Shown in pieces: positions 57,458-64,000 of a stretch of 64,000 bases of DNA. Below the pieces are notes generated by a model. It saw only the letters and a program-made list of their open reading frames with translations. It had not been told where the DNA came from and made no database searches. The position numbers and the translations under genes were made by a program. Position 1 is the first letter of the stretch. Every line of letters begins with the position of its first letter. Origin of the DNA: Microvirga sp. (lineage in GTDB: Bacteria > Pseudomonadota > Alphaproteobacteria > Rhizobiales > Beijerinckiaceae); the NCBI RefSeq assembly GCF_014699075.1, contig NZ_JACXAB010000010.1, forward strand, positions 1 to 64,000, given 5' to 3'.

Positions 57458-58279
57458 GTGCAGGGTTTGCGTCTGAGCGTTAACAATTTGGCCTGCGAGC
57501 GGGGGGAGCGGCGGATCTTCGAGGGCGTCTCCTTCACGCTGAAGCCCGGTGAGGCCCTGGTGATCACCGGCCGCAACGGGGCCGGCAAGTCCTCCCTGCT
57601 GGACATCCTGGCCGGACGCCTGCACCCGGCAGGCGGGGCGATTCTCCTCGACGATGCCGGCGAGCGCACCCTGTCCGAGTGCCTGCACTATGTGGGCCAT
57701 CGCGATGCCCTCAAGGCGGCGCTGACCGCCGAGGAAAACCTCACCTTCGCCCGCGACTTCCTCGGCAATCCGGCCCTGAAACCTCGCGAGGCGCTCGATG
57801 CGGTGGGGCTGGCTCACGCCGCCCGCCTGCCGGTCGCCTACCTCTCGGCCGGCCAGCGCCGTCGGGTGGCGCTCGCCCGGCTCTTGGTGGCGCACCGACC
57901 GCTCTGGCTTCTGGATGAGCCGACCTCCGCCCTCGACACCGCCTCCCAGGAAACCCTGCGGTTGATTCTCGAAGGCCACCGGGACAGCGGCGGCATGATC
58001 GCGGCCTCGACCCACTCTCCCTTGTTCCTGAAGGACGCCAAGGAGATCAGGATCGAGCGTCTTGTCCCTCCCCCCTCCGCGGGGGAGGGTGGCGAACGGA
58101 GTGAGCCGGGAGAGGGGGCGAGTTCGATTGAGCACGGCCCCTCTCCCGACCCTCGCTCACGCGAGGGCCACCCTCTCCCCAATTCAAGTCGGGTGTTCCC
58201 GACTTGGACATCAAGGAAGTCAGGATCGGGAACACCCGATCCTGATGGGGGAGAGGGAAAAACTGGAGAGGTCTCATGA
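57458..58279 (+). CDS. ccmA: Heme exporter ATP-binding protein CcmA, with repeat-derived tail
   Basis: A 273-residue ABC ATPase of cytochrome c maturation (with CcmB/C/D it releases the heme chaperone CcmE). P-loop LVITGRNGAGKSSLLDILAG, signature YLSAGQRRRVALARLL, Walker B PLWLLDEPTSALDTASQE. The family normally ends near residue 203, after LKDAKEIRIERL. Here the frame continues for about 70 residues (PPPSAGEGGERSEPGEG onward), encoded by the palindromic repeat at 58066-58257. The stop overlaps the ccmB ATG as ATGA, so the tail keeps coupling intact. Start GTG at 57458; the frame is open further upstream into acnA's opposite strand. Confidence 0.9.
   Translation: MQGLRLSVNNLACERGERRIFEGVSFTLKPGEALVITGRNGAGKSSLLDILAGRLHPAGGAILLDDAGERTLSECLHYVGHRDALKAALTAEENLTFARDFLGNPALKPREALDAVGLAHAARLPVAYLSAGQRRRVALARLLVAHRPLWLLDEPTSALDTASQETLRLILEGHRDSGGMIAASTHSPLFLKDAKEIRIERLVPPPSAGEGGERSEPGEGASSIEHGPSPDPRSREGHPLPNSSRVFPTWTSRKSGSGTPDPDGGEGKTGEVS
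58066..58257. repeat. Nested palindromic repeat inside ccmA
   Basis: Outer arms: CTCCCCCCTCCGCGGGGGAG with GGGTGGCGAACGGAGTGAGC, answered by CCCTCTCCCGACCCTCGCTC and GAGGGCCACCCTCTCCCC. Inside, after CCCCAATTC, are two linked hairpins, AAGTCGGG-TGTT-CCCGACTT and AGGATCGGG-AACA-CCCGATCCT, whose loops are complementary. The element ends GATGGGGGAGAGGG. Confidence 0.85.
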
Positions 58280-58944
58280 TCCGCTCCTTCAACGCCCTCC
58301 TCGTCCGCGACCTGAAGCTCGCCGCCCGCGTCGGCGGCTCGGGGGTTATGGGGCTCATCTTCTTCCTGATGATCGTGACGCTCATTCCTTTCGCGCTCGG
58401 TCCCGACCTGAACCTGCTCGCGCGCATCGGCCCGGCGATCCTCTGGATCGCGGCCCTGCTCGCCACGCTCATCGGCCTCGACCGGCTGTTCCAGGCCGAC
58501 CAGGAGGACGGATCGCTCGATCTCCTGCGCCTGTCGCACGCGCCGATGGAGATCGTGGTTCTGGCCAAGGTGATTGCCTACTGGCTCGTGACGGGCCTGC
58601 CGCTGGCCCTTGCGGCGCCCTTCCTGGGCTTCCTCGTGGCGCTCTCGCCCGAGGCCATGCTCGCCATGGTGGCGACCCTTCTGGTGGGAACGCCGGCGCT
58701 CACCTTCATCGGCGCGGTGGGTGCTGCGCTGACATCGTCGCTGCGGCGCGGCGGCCTGATCCTGGCGATCCTGGTCCTGCCCTTCATGATCCCGACCCTG
58801 ATCTTCGGGGTTTCGGCCGCCAACGCGGCTGTGGGCGGGACCATTCCCTTCATGACCCCCTTCCTCGTGCTCATGGCCCTGTCGCTGATCGCCGCGGTGG
58901 TCGGCACAGTGGGGGCCGCTGCCGCCCTTAGGTCGGGGGAGTAG
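58276..58944 (+). CDS. ccmB: Heme exporter protein CcmB
   Basis: A 222-residue inner-membrane protein with six predicted segments, permease partner of CcmA. Family blocks: FNALLVRDLKLAARVGGSGV, LGLDRLFQADQEDGSLDLLR-like sequence (LIGLDRLFQADQEDGSLDLL) and VLPFMIPTLIFGVSAANAAV. Start overlaps the ccmA stop; RBS GGAGAGG is 6 bp upstream and derives from the end of the repeat region. The next ccm gene, ccmC, is 2.9 kb away. Confidence 0.95.
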   Translation: MIRSFNALLVRDLKLAARVGGSGVMGLIFFLMIVTLIPFALGPDLNLLARIGPAILWIAALLATLIGLDRLFQADQEDGSLDLLRLSHAPMEIVVLAKVIAYWLVTGLPLALAAPFLGFLVALSPEAMLAMVATLLVGTPALTFIGAVGAALTSSLRRGGLILAILVLPFMIPTLIFGVSAANAAVGGTIPFMTPFLVLMALSLIAAVVGTVGAAAALRSGE

Positions 58945-58957
58945 CGCGTCCTTCGCC

Positions 58958-59659
58958 TCAGGCGGCCTGCGAGCCCTTCACCGCCGGCAGCATGAACGCG
59001 GCCTCAAAACCCTCTGTGCCTTCGCAGGTAAAGGCCAACACGCGGCCGGCCTCGCGTCGGACCCAGCCTCGGTCCATCATGCGGGACAGGAGAGCGGCGC
59101 CTAAGCCGCCCCCGAGATGGCTGTGGCGCTCGCTCCAGTCAAGGCAGGCGCGGCAGACGGGGCGACGACCTTTCTCCAGCTGAGCGAGATCGATGCCAAA
59201 ACCGGCGAAGAAGGCGCGGCCCTTTTCCGTGAGGATCATGTCCTTCTCACCCTTGATGAGGCCCTGCCGCTGCGCGCCTTTGAGCAACGCGACACCCCGC
59301 TCGCCGGCAAGATGGTCGTAGCAGATACGGGCGGATCTAAGCGCCGCATCCTTCGGGCCGGTGCGCACCCGGGTGGCGCCGGTGCGCTGGGCAAGGCCCA
59401 TCAGGGCCTCCAGCACCTGGGCCACGTCGGGACCTGAGAGCCGGAAATAGCGGTGGCGGCCCTGCTTTTCGGCCGTCAGCAGGTTCGCTGCGTCGAGTTT
59501 GGCCAAGTGCCCGCTCGCCGTCTGGAGCGTGACGCCCGCAGCCTCGGCGAGTTCGCTCACTGTGAGCGCCCGCCCGTCCATGAGGGCGGTGAGGATGTTG
59601 GCGCGGGCCGGATCGCCCAGGAGCGCGGCAACGGATGCGATGACGGGACCTTCTTTCAT
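58958..59659 (-). CDS. ArsR-family transcriptional regulator
   Basis: A 233-residue regulator. Winged helix at residues 5-90 (LLGDPARANILTALMDGRAL, GVTLQTASGHLAKLDAANLL, EKQGRHRYFRLSGPDV). The long C-terminal half contains a Cys/His group (RRPVCRACLDWSERHSHLGG), which may bind a metal or a cofactor. It is divergent from the NIPSNAP-ABM pair (76-bp gap), its likely target. Confidence 0.9.
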   Translation of the reverse strand: MKEGPVIASVAALLGDPARANILTALMDGRALTVSELAEAAGVTLQTASGHLAKLDAANLLTAEKQGRHRYFRLSGPDVAQVLEALMGLAQRTGATRVRTGPKDAALRSARICYDHLAGERGVALLKGAQRQGLIKGEKDMILTEKGRAFFAGFGIDLAQLEKGRRPVCRACLDWSERHSHLGGGLGAALLSRMMDRGWVRREAGRVLAFTCEGTEGFEAAFMLPAVKGSQAA

Positions 59660-59735
59660 AGTTCGATCATAGCCGAAGCATCAGCGCCGATCCATCGGCT
59701 AAGACCGAACTGTCTTAGTCAAAGGATGCTTACCT

Positions 59736-60065
59736 ATGATCACCTGCTTCATCCGCTACGAGATCGATCCCTTCAAGGTGGACGCCTTCACCGAATATGC
59801 CCGCACCTGGGGCCAGGCGATTCCCCGCTGCGGCGCCGACTTGATCGGCTATTATGCTCCCCACGAGGGCTCCAGCACGGTTGCTTACGGCGTGTACAAC
59901 ATCAAAAACCTGTCCGAATACGAAGCGTATCGCGAGCGCCTGCGCAACGACCCGCAGGGCCGCGCCAATTACGAGTTCGCCAAGCGGGAGCAGTTCATCC
60001 GCCGGGAGGACCGGGTCTTCCTGCGCCTCGCCTCAGGTCCTCATGGGGAGTTGATCAAGCCATGA
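59736..60065 (+). CDS. NIPSNAP-family protein
   Basis: A 109-residue ferredoxin-like alpha/beta protein (MITCFIRYEIDPFKVDAFTE, GADLIGYYAPHEGSSTVAYG, YEAYRERLRNDPQGRANYEF). NIPSNAP domains are of uncertain role, often near oxidoreductases. Its stop overlaps the start of the next gene (ATGA), so the two products are coupled. Confidence 0.88.
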   Translation: MITCFIRYEIDPFKVDAFTEYARTWGQAIPRCGADLIGYYAPHEGSSTVAYGVYNIKNLSEYEAYRERLRNDPQGRANYEFAKREQFIRREDRVFLRLASGPHGELIKP

Positions 60066-60427
60066 TCGCGGTGATCTTCGAGGTCTGGCCGGACGGGGAT
60101 GCCGGCAAGCGGGATTATCTCGGTCTCGCGGCGGCGCTCCGCTCCGACCTCATGGCGATGGACGGATTCATCTCCGTCGAGCGTTTCCAGAGCCTCTCCG
60201 AGCCTGGAAAACTCTTGTCCCTATCGTTCTGGCGCGACGAGGAGGCGGTGCGGGCCTGGCGCAACCTGCCCTCCCACCGCACCACGCAAGGAGCGGGCCG
60301 TGACGGCGTGTTTCGCGATTACCGCCTGCGCGTGGCGAGCGTGATCCGCGACTACGGGCTGAACGAACGCGATGAGGCGCCGGCGGACAGCCGCACGGCG
60401 CATGAGGGCATCACGGGCGAAGGCTGA
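60062..60427 (+). CDS. Antibiotic-biosynthesis-monooxygenase-like protein
   Basis: A 121-residue dimeric alpha/beta-barrel (ABM-type) protein (MIAVIFEVWPDGDAGKRDYL, MDGFISVERFQSLSEPGKLL, SFWRDEEAVRAWRNLPSHRT). ABM-fold proteins act on quinones, heme or small aromatics. The ATG at 60062 is used; the longer frame from 59453 crosses the ArsR promoter and the NIPSNAP gene. Its last 17 bp overlap the 3' end of the convergent M23 peptidase gene. Confidence 0.82.
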   Translation: MIAVIFEVWPDGDAGKRDYLGLAAALRSDLMAMDGFISVERFQSLSEPGKLLSLSFWRDEEAVRAWRNLPSHRTTQGAGRDGVFRDYRLRVASVIRDYGLNERDEAPADSRTAHEGITGEG

Positions 60428-61400
60428 TGCCGAAGGCCTGCTCGATGGCAGGCCTCCCGTTCCGCTCGACCCGGTAGATCGCCCGGTAAAGGCCGGGACG
60501 GAAGCCGCCCTCTGGCTGTTTGACGCCGGAAAAGGCCATCCACTGCGCCTTGGCGCGATCAAGCGGCGGCGCCTTGTTCTGGGCGAGCGGCTTGCCGTCC
60601 GGATCGAACAGAGTGAGGGTCTGCACATCGCCGCCTTTGAGGCCGATGGCGCGCACGAAAGCCACGAGGGCAGGAGACTTCGTGGTCGGCGTCTCCCGCT
60701 CGGCCGCGCCCGATTCGATAGCCTCCATGGTGACGGGGCCGCTCGCAAAACCCTTGTTGAGCACGGCGCCCGCCTGATAGGCGAGCGCCCGCTGCAAGGA
60801 TGCCTCCCACAGGGACTTGCCGCCGCCGCAGGATTTTTCCGGCGCCCCATAGGCGAAGGGATCGACAGGCTTGCCATCCTTGATCACGGTGAAGTGCAGA
60901 TGGGGGTATTCGGTCAGGCCCGACAATCCGATCTGGCCTATCTTCTCGCCAGCCTTCACCTCGCGGCCGGACCGCACGGCGACGCTGCCCTTCGCCATAT
61001 GGCAATAAGCCGTGCGCCAGCCCTGGCCGTGATCGATCACCACGGCATTGCCGCAGCCGATCTGGCTGATCTTTTCGCGCGTCTGCTCGGTGACGGCAGT
61101 GTCAGGAACGCCTTCGCGCGTGCTCGCGACTTTGCCATCGGCAGCGGCAACCACATCCACGCCGGCCTGCTGCGCCAGCATGTTCGGGATGCGGATGTCG
61201 GTGCCGTCGTGATCCTCGTAGGTCAGGGTGCCGCATTGGTGATCGCTCACCGCCGGGGAGGGGTCACGGTCCAGATAATTTTGGATGAAGCAGGTGCGCC
61301 CAATCTCGCAGGCGACCGGCAGGCGTAAGCTGATGTCCTGCGCAAAAGCTGGAAGCGCCAGCAGGGTGAGGCCGAACAGGCTGTACAATCCAAGGCGCAT
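60411..61400 (-). CDS. M23-family (LytM) metallopeptidase
   Basis: A 329-residue secreted protein with a signal peptide (MRLGLYSLFGLTLLALPAFA, cut near AFA-QD) and an M23 domain over about residues 55-215. The zinc ligands are intact: EDHDGTDIRI (His64 and Asp68) and YPHLHFTVI (HxH), with an upstream IDHGQGWRTAYCHMA. The C-terminal 110 residues are a beta-rich domain of unknown role. It probably cuts peptidoglycan peptides. It lies between ccmB and ccmC, an unusual place. Confidence 0.9.
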   Translation of the reverse strand: MRLGLYSLFGLTLLALPAFAQDISLRLPVACEIGRTCFIQNYLDRDPSPAVSDHQCGTLTYEDHDGTDIRIPNMLAQQAGVDVVAAADGKVASTREGVPDTAVTEQTREKISQIGCGNAVVIDHGQGWRTAYCHMAKGSVAVRSGREVKAGEKIGQIGLSGLTEYPHLHFTVIKDGKPVDPFAYGAPEKSCGGGKSLWEASLQRALAYQAGAVLNKGFASGPVTMEAIESGAAERETPTTKSPALVAFVRAIGLKGGDVQTLTLFDPDGKPLAQNKAPPLDRAKAQWMAFSGVKQPEGGFRPGLYRAIYRVERNGRPAIEQAFGISLRP

Positions 61401-61479
61401 GATCGCTCCGCAACAGAGATGCGAAACTATAGGCCGGTCCGGATGGCGAATGAAAGGCGGGAGGTTTCAGGGGCCTCGT

Positions 61480-61576
61480 GTCATTCCCGGAAGGACGCGC
61501 AGCGGAGGGGAAGGGAATCCATAGCACTGAGCGCGATCGTGGATTCCCTTCCCTCGCTGCGCTCGCCGGGAACGAC
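61480..61576. repeat. Intergenic palindromic repeat, variant of family C
   Basis: Arms GTCATTCCCGG ... CCGGGAACGAC, with inner arms GGGAAGGGAATCCA / TGGATTCCCTTCCC and the family motif CTCGCTGCGCTCGCCGGGAA. Confidence 0.85.
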
Positions 61577-61585
61577 ACCCGCCAC

Positions 61586-61672
61586 GTCATGGCCGGGATC
61601 GTCCCGGCCATCTCGATTTGAAAGGTGCGGCGCTTTTCGGATCGGGAGCACCGGCACAAGGCCGGTGATGAC
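61586..61672. repeat. Intergenic palindromic repeat (family F)
   Basis: A 10-bp perfect hairpin ATGGCCGGGA-TCG-TCCCGGCCAT at the left and ACCGGCACAAGGCCGGTGAT with GAC at the right. GTCATGGCCGGGA palindromes of this kind are widespread in alphaproteobacterial intergenic DNA. It follows the family C variant after 9 bp, so the ccmC upstream region is largely repeat. Confidence 0.8.
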
Positions 61673-61835
61673 GTGGGGACCAGTCGGCGAAAAATAAAGC
61701 CAAGATCCTACGCACATTCCCGGAATGCCCAACAGCGTCTGAACCCCATACAAACCCCATCTCTGGCGAAAACGTTATGCGGCGTGCGGCGATCTCCACG
61801 TTGCAGGCACACCCCAAGACCGCTACATCGAACCC

Positions 61836-62576
61836 ATGATCCGAGAGCTTGCCAACCCGACCCGCTTCATGAGCCTCAGCGGCACGCTGCTGCCGTGGGT
61901 GGGGGGGCTGAGCGCGATCCTGATGGGTGTCGGCCTCTACCTGGTCTGGTTTGCATCGCCCGCCGATTACCAGCAGGGCGAGACGGTCAGGATCATGTAT
62001 CTCCACGTGCCGGCGGCCTGGCTGTCCCTGTTCTTCTACATGATCATGGCCACCTCGGCGCTCGGCACCCTTGTCTGGCGCCACCCTCTCGCGGACGTGT
62101 CGCAGAAGGCGGCCGCTCCCATCGGCGCGGCGTTCACGCTGATCTGCCTCTTCACCGGATCACTCTGGGGCAAGCCGATGTGGGGCACCTATTGGCAGTG
62201 GGATGCCAGGCTCACCTCCATGCTGGTGATGCTGCTGATCTATCTCGGCATCCTCGCGCTCTGGCGCGCCATCGAGGAGCCGAACCGCGCCGCCAGGGCC
62301 GTGTCGATCCTCACGCTTGTCGGCGCGGTGAACGTGCCGATCGTGAAGTTCTCCGTCGACTGGTGGAATACCCTGCACCAGCCGGCCTCCGTGTTCCGCA
62401 TCGACGGGCCGACGATCCATCCCTCCATGCTCGTGCCGCTCCTGATCATGGCCGTCGCCTTCTCGCTTCTCGGCGTCGCGCTGCACCTGTCCGGCATGCG
62501 CACCGAGATCCTGCGCCGCCGGGTGCGCACCCTCACGATCCTCGAGGCCGAGCGCCTCGACGCACAGGCGGCCTGA
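61836..62576 (+). CDS. ccmC: Heme exporter / heme-handling protein CcmC
   Basis: A 246-residue membrane protein with six segments. It has the tryptophan-rich heme-handling motif (GKPMWGTYWQWDARLTSML) between two conserved histidines (MYLHVPAAWLSLFFYM and LHQPASVFRIDGPTIHP). CcmC passes heme to CcmE. Start ATG at 61836. First of ccmC-ccmD-ccmG. Confidence 0.96.
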   Translation: MIRELANPTRFMSLSGTLLPWVGGLSAILMGVGLYLVWFASPADYQQGETVRIMYLHVPAAWLSLFFYMIMATSALGTLVWRHPLADVSQKAAAPIGAAFTLICLFTGSLWGKPMWGTYWQWDARLTSMLVMLLIYLGILALWRAIEEPNRAARAVSILTLVGAVNVPIVKFSVDWWNTLHQPASVFRIDGPTIHPSMLVPLLIMAVAFSLLGVALHLSGMRTEILRRRVRTLTILEAERLDAQAA

Positions 62577-62581
62577 CGCCC

Positions 62582-62737
62582 ATGTCGCACACGTTCTTCA
62601 TCGCGTTTTCCTACATCGTGACCGCCCTGGTGGTCGCGGGCCTGATCCTGCGCGCCGTGATCGACCACCGCATCCAGCTGCGCGCGCTGGCCGACCTCGA
62701 ATCCCGCGGCATCGGCCGGAGGTCCCGCCGTGGCTGA
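62582..62737 (+). CDS. ccmD: Heme exporter protein CcmD
   Basis: A 51-residue protein with a single membrane segment (FIAFSYIVTALVVAGLILRA) and a basic C-terminus (LESRGIGRRSRRG), the standard CcmD layout. It lies 5 bp after ccmC and overlaps ccmG by 8 bp. CcmD helps release holo-CcmE from CcmABC. Confidence 0.92.
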   Translation: MSHTFFIAFSYIVTALVVAGLILRAVIDHRIQLRALADLESRGIGRRSRRG

Positions 62738-63308
62738 GGCTGTCGAGCGCTCCCGGTCGCGCCTGATCTTCATCCTGCCGGGCCTCGTCTTTGTGGCTCT
62801 GGTGGGGCTTTTCGCCGTGCAGCTGTTCTCCGGCCGCAACCCGGCCGAGCTGCCCTCGGTTCTCATCAACAAGCCCGTTCCCACCTTCAGCCTTGCGCCG
62901 CTCGAAGGCCTCACAGCTGCCGGCAAGCCCGTGCCGGGCTTCTCCAACGAGGACCTGAAGGGCCGTGTCACGGTGGTGAATGTGTGGGCCTCCTGGTGCG
63001 GCCCCTGCCGCCAGGAGCATCCGCTGCTCGTCGATCTCGCCCGGGACCCGTCGATCCGCGTGGTGGGCATCAACCAGCGCGACAACCCGGACAACGCCCG
63101 CCGCTTCCTCGGCGCGCTCGGCAATCCCTATGCCGCCGTCGGTGTCGACTCCAACGGGCGCGCCTCCATTGACTGGGGCGTCTACGGCGTGCCCGAGACC
63201 TTCATCGTCGGCCCCGACGGCACCATCCGCCACAAGCATATCGGGCCCCTGACCCCGCAGAATATTTCAGGGTTTAAGCAGAAGTTGCGAGTGGTGACGT
63301 CGAAATAA
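62730..63308 (+). CDS. ccmG: Thiol:disulfide interchange protein CcmG (DsbE)
   Basis: A 192-residue membrane-anchored thioredoxin. The N-terminal anchor is FILPGLVFVALVGLFAVQLF, the active site VVNVWASWCGPCRQEHPLL (CGPC), and the cis-proline region YGVPETFIVGPDGTIRHKHI. It reduces apocytochrome c thiols for heme attachment. Start is GTG at 62730, inside the end of ccmD. No ccmH/ccmF or ccmE is in the window. Confidence 0.95.
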   Translation: MAEAVERSRSRLIFILPGLVFVALVGLFAVQLFSGRNPAELPSVLINKPVPTFSLAPLEGLTAAGKPVPGFSNEDLKGRVTVVNVWASWCGPCRQEHPLLVDLARDPSIRVVGINQRDNPDNARRFLGALGNPYAAVGVDSNGRASIDWGVYGVPETFIVGPDGTIRHKHIGPLTPQNISGFKQKLRVVTSK

Positions 63309-63345
63309 TATTATATCTCTGGCAGGTGTGTCAGAGAGTTTTAGG

Positions 63346-63903
63346 ATGTCGGCTGAGCTAAAGTATTCTGGAAGTCCCAACCGGCGGTACTTCTTTCGCA
63401 GATTTAAGGCACTAGGCTTTGCCACTCTTGGGATCGCCCTTGCGTTTCTGTTTCTCTTTATGGCGTATGATCTTTCTGATCCCAACTGGTACCCCACGAG
63501 CAAACGGGCGCGAAACAAACTTTTCAGTGAGTTTCTATTTTCTCTGCCACCATGGGGACGTATAGCAATCATTGCGAGTTTAGCGCTAATTCTACTATCG
63601 ATCTCCTTAGGAATTCTGTTTCATTCCATCGATAGGAAGCCCGACTTTACGATTGGGCCTGATGGTATCAGCAGAAATGTGCTCTTTCGGTTTCGAACGA
63701 TATCTTGGACTGAGCTTCAACTTGTAAGGGTTCAGGAGAAGAAAATTGTGTTTGGAGGCCAAAGAGCGTCTGGCTCCCGGCGAAAAGGCATTTTGATCGA
63801 ATTTGACTCGAAGTTTTTTAGTGGTGAAAGGGAGGAGGTGCTGAGTGTCGTCCGATATTACCGTCCAGACCTTACTATCGAGCAGCATTCCTCCATTTCT
63901 TAA
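63346..63903 (+). CDS. Hypothetical two-span membrane protein
   Basis: A 185-residue protein not recognised. It has two hydrophobic segments ([20 protein letters not shown] near residue 25 and [20 protein letters not shown] near residue 78) and a C-terminal soluble part with a PH-like pattern ([20 protein letters not shown] then [14 protein letters not shown]). DNA here is clearly AT-richer than the ccm genes, suggesting recent acquisition. A GTG at 63328 in frame is an alternative start (191 residues). Its end overlaps the convergent YaiI-type gene by 4 bp. Confidence 0.7.
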   Translation: MSAELKYSGSPNRRYFFRRFKALGFATLGIALAFLFLFMAYDLSDPNWYPTSKRARNKLFSEFLFSLPPWGRIAIIASLALILLSISLGILFHSIDRKPDFTIGPDGISRNVLFRFRTISWTELQLVRVQEKKIVFGGQRASGSRRKGILIEFDSKFFSGEREEVLSVVRYYRPDLTIEQHSSIS

Positions 63904-64000
63904 ATGTCAAATCCCGCGCGCTTGAGCCGGTTGATCGCGACATCCAGCGCCGACAGGAAGGCCGAGCGGTCCTTGGCCGAAAACGGCTTCGGCCCGCCGG
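63900..64000 (-). CDS. YaiI/YqxD (UPF0178, DUF188) family protein, C-terminal fragment
   Basis: The minus strand encodes the last 32 residues of a protein ([20 protein letters not shown] then [12 protein letters not shown]), which match the C-terminus of the UPF0178 family (GGPxPF-x-x-KDR). The rest lies beyond the window. Function unknown; the family is a PIN-like fold. Confidence 0.75.
   Translation of the reverse strand, partial: GGPKPFSAKDRSAFLSALDVAINRLKRAGFDI

Noticed and set aside
59453..60061. 324-residue protein including the ABM domain
   Set aside because: The extension runs antisense to the ArsR gene and through its promoter; the ABM-like gene begins at the ATG at 60062.
62169..62226. 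Altered tryptophan motif in CcmC (WGTYWQWD)
   Set aside because: A Y for W change at this position is within the variation I know from alphaproteobacterial CcmC; not evidence of a defect.

Overview
The window is about 64 kb of high-GC bacterial chromosome. Gene content and order point to an alphaproteobacterium of the order Hyphomicrobiales, most like Methylobacteriaceae/Microvirga. This placement is an inference from recognised families and synteny; no database search was run. The left half is the replication-origin neighbourhood: an mltA-timA arm, secB, a leftward operon (PPDK regulator, maf, aroE, coaE, dnaQ), then hemE-hemJ-rho and mnmE-mnmG-rsmG-parA-parB, with holA-lptE-leuS converging on it.

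The 380-bp gap between the PPDK-regulator gene and hemE (6348-6727) has the hallmarks of oriC as in Caulobacter: a perfect DnaA box, two TTAA-N7-TTAA CtrA boxes plus one N6 variant, and eight GANTC methylation sites, three of them at exact 8-bp spacing. Two perfect 16-bp parS sites lie 9-11 kb away, one between mnmE and mnmG and one inside rsmG. A broken SMI1/KNR4 gene follows parB.

From 24.5 to 41 kb come mixed housekeeping and accessory genes: a YggS PLP protein, a divergent aldo/keto reductase and LysR pair, an ABC-F ATPase, an ATP-grasp ligase next to an L,D-transpeptidase, a CenR-like response regulator with a cNMP-binding partner, a chemoreceptor, an oxidoreductase, xthA, a LolA-like protein and ftsK with a CtrA box upstream. 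A copper-delivery operon (DUF2946, YcnI-PCuAC fusion, SCO1) follows.

From 42 to 64 kb: glnK-amtB behind a perfect sigma-54 promoter; tesB; a UbiH-type hydroxylase; a secreted-type RTX protein; a MerR/CDF metal-efflux pair sharing a 19-bp-spacer MerR promoter; ppa; a GNAT gene with a CtrA box; a lower-GC island with a two-domain glycosyltransferase and a coiled-coil protein; acnA; and the cytochrome c maturation genes ccmAB and ccmCDG, split by four unrelated genes.

The intergenic regions carry several families of palindromic repeats, about 45-225 bp each. Two copies are composites in which one family sits inside another at the same point. One copy has entered the 3' end of ccmA and is translated as a tail of about 70 residues. 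No tRNA, rRNA, CRISPR array, transposase or prophage gene was recognised.
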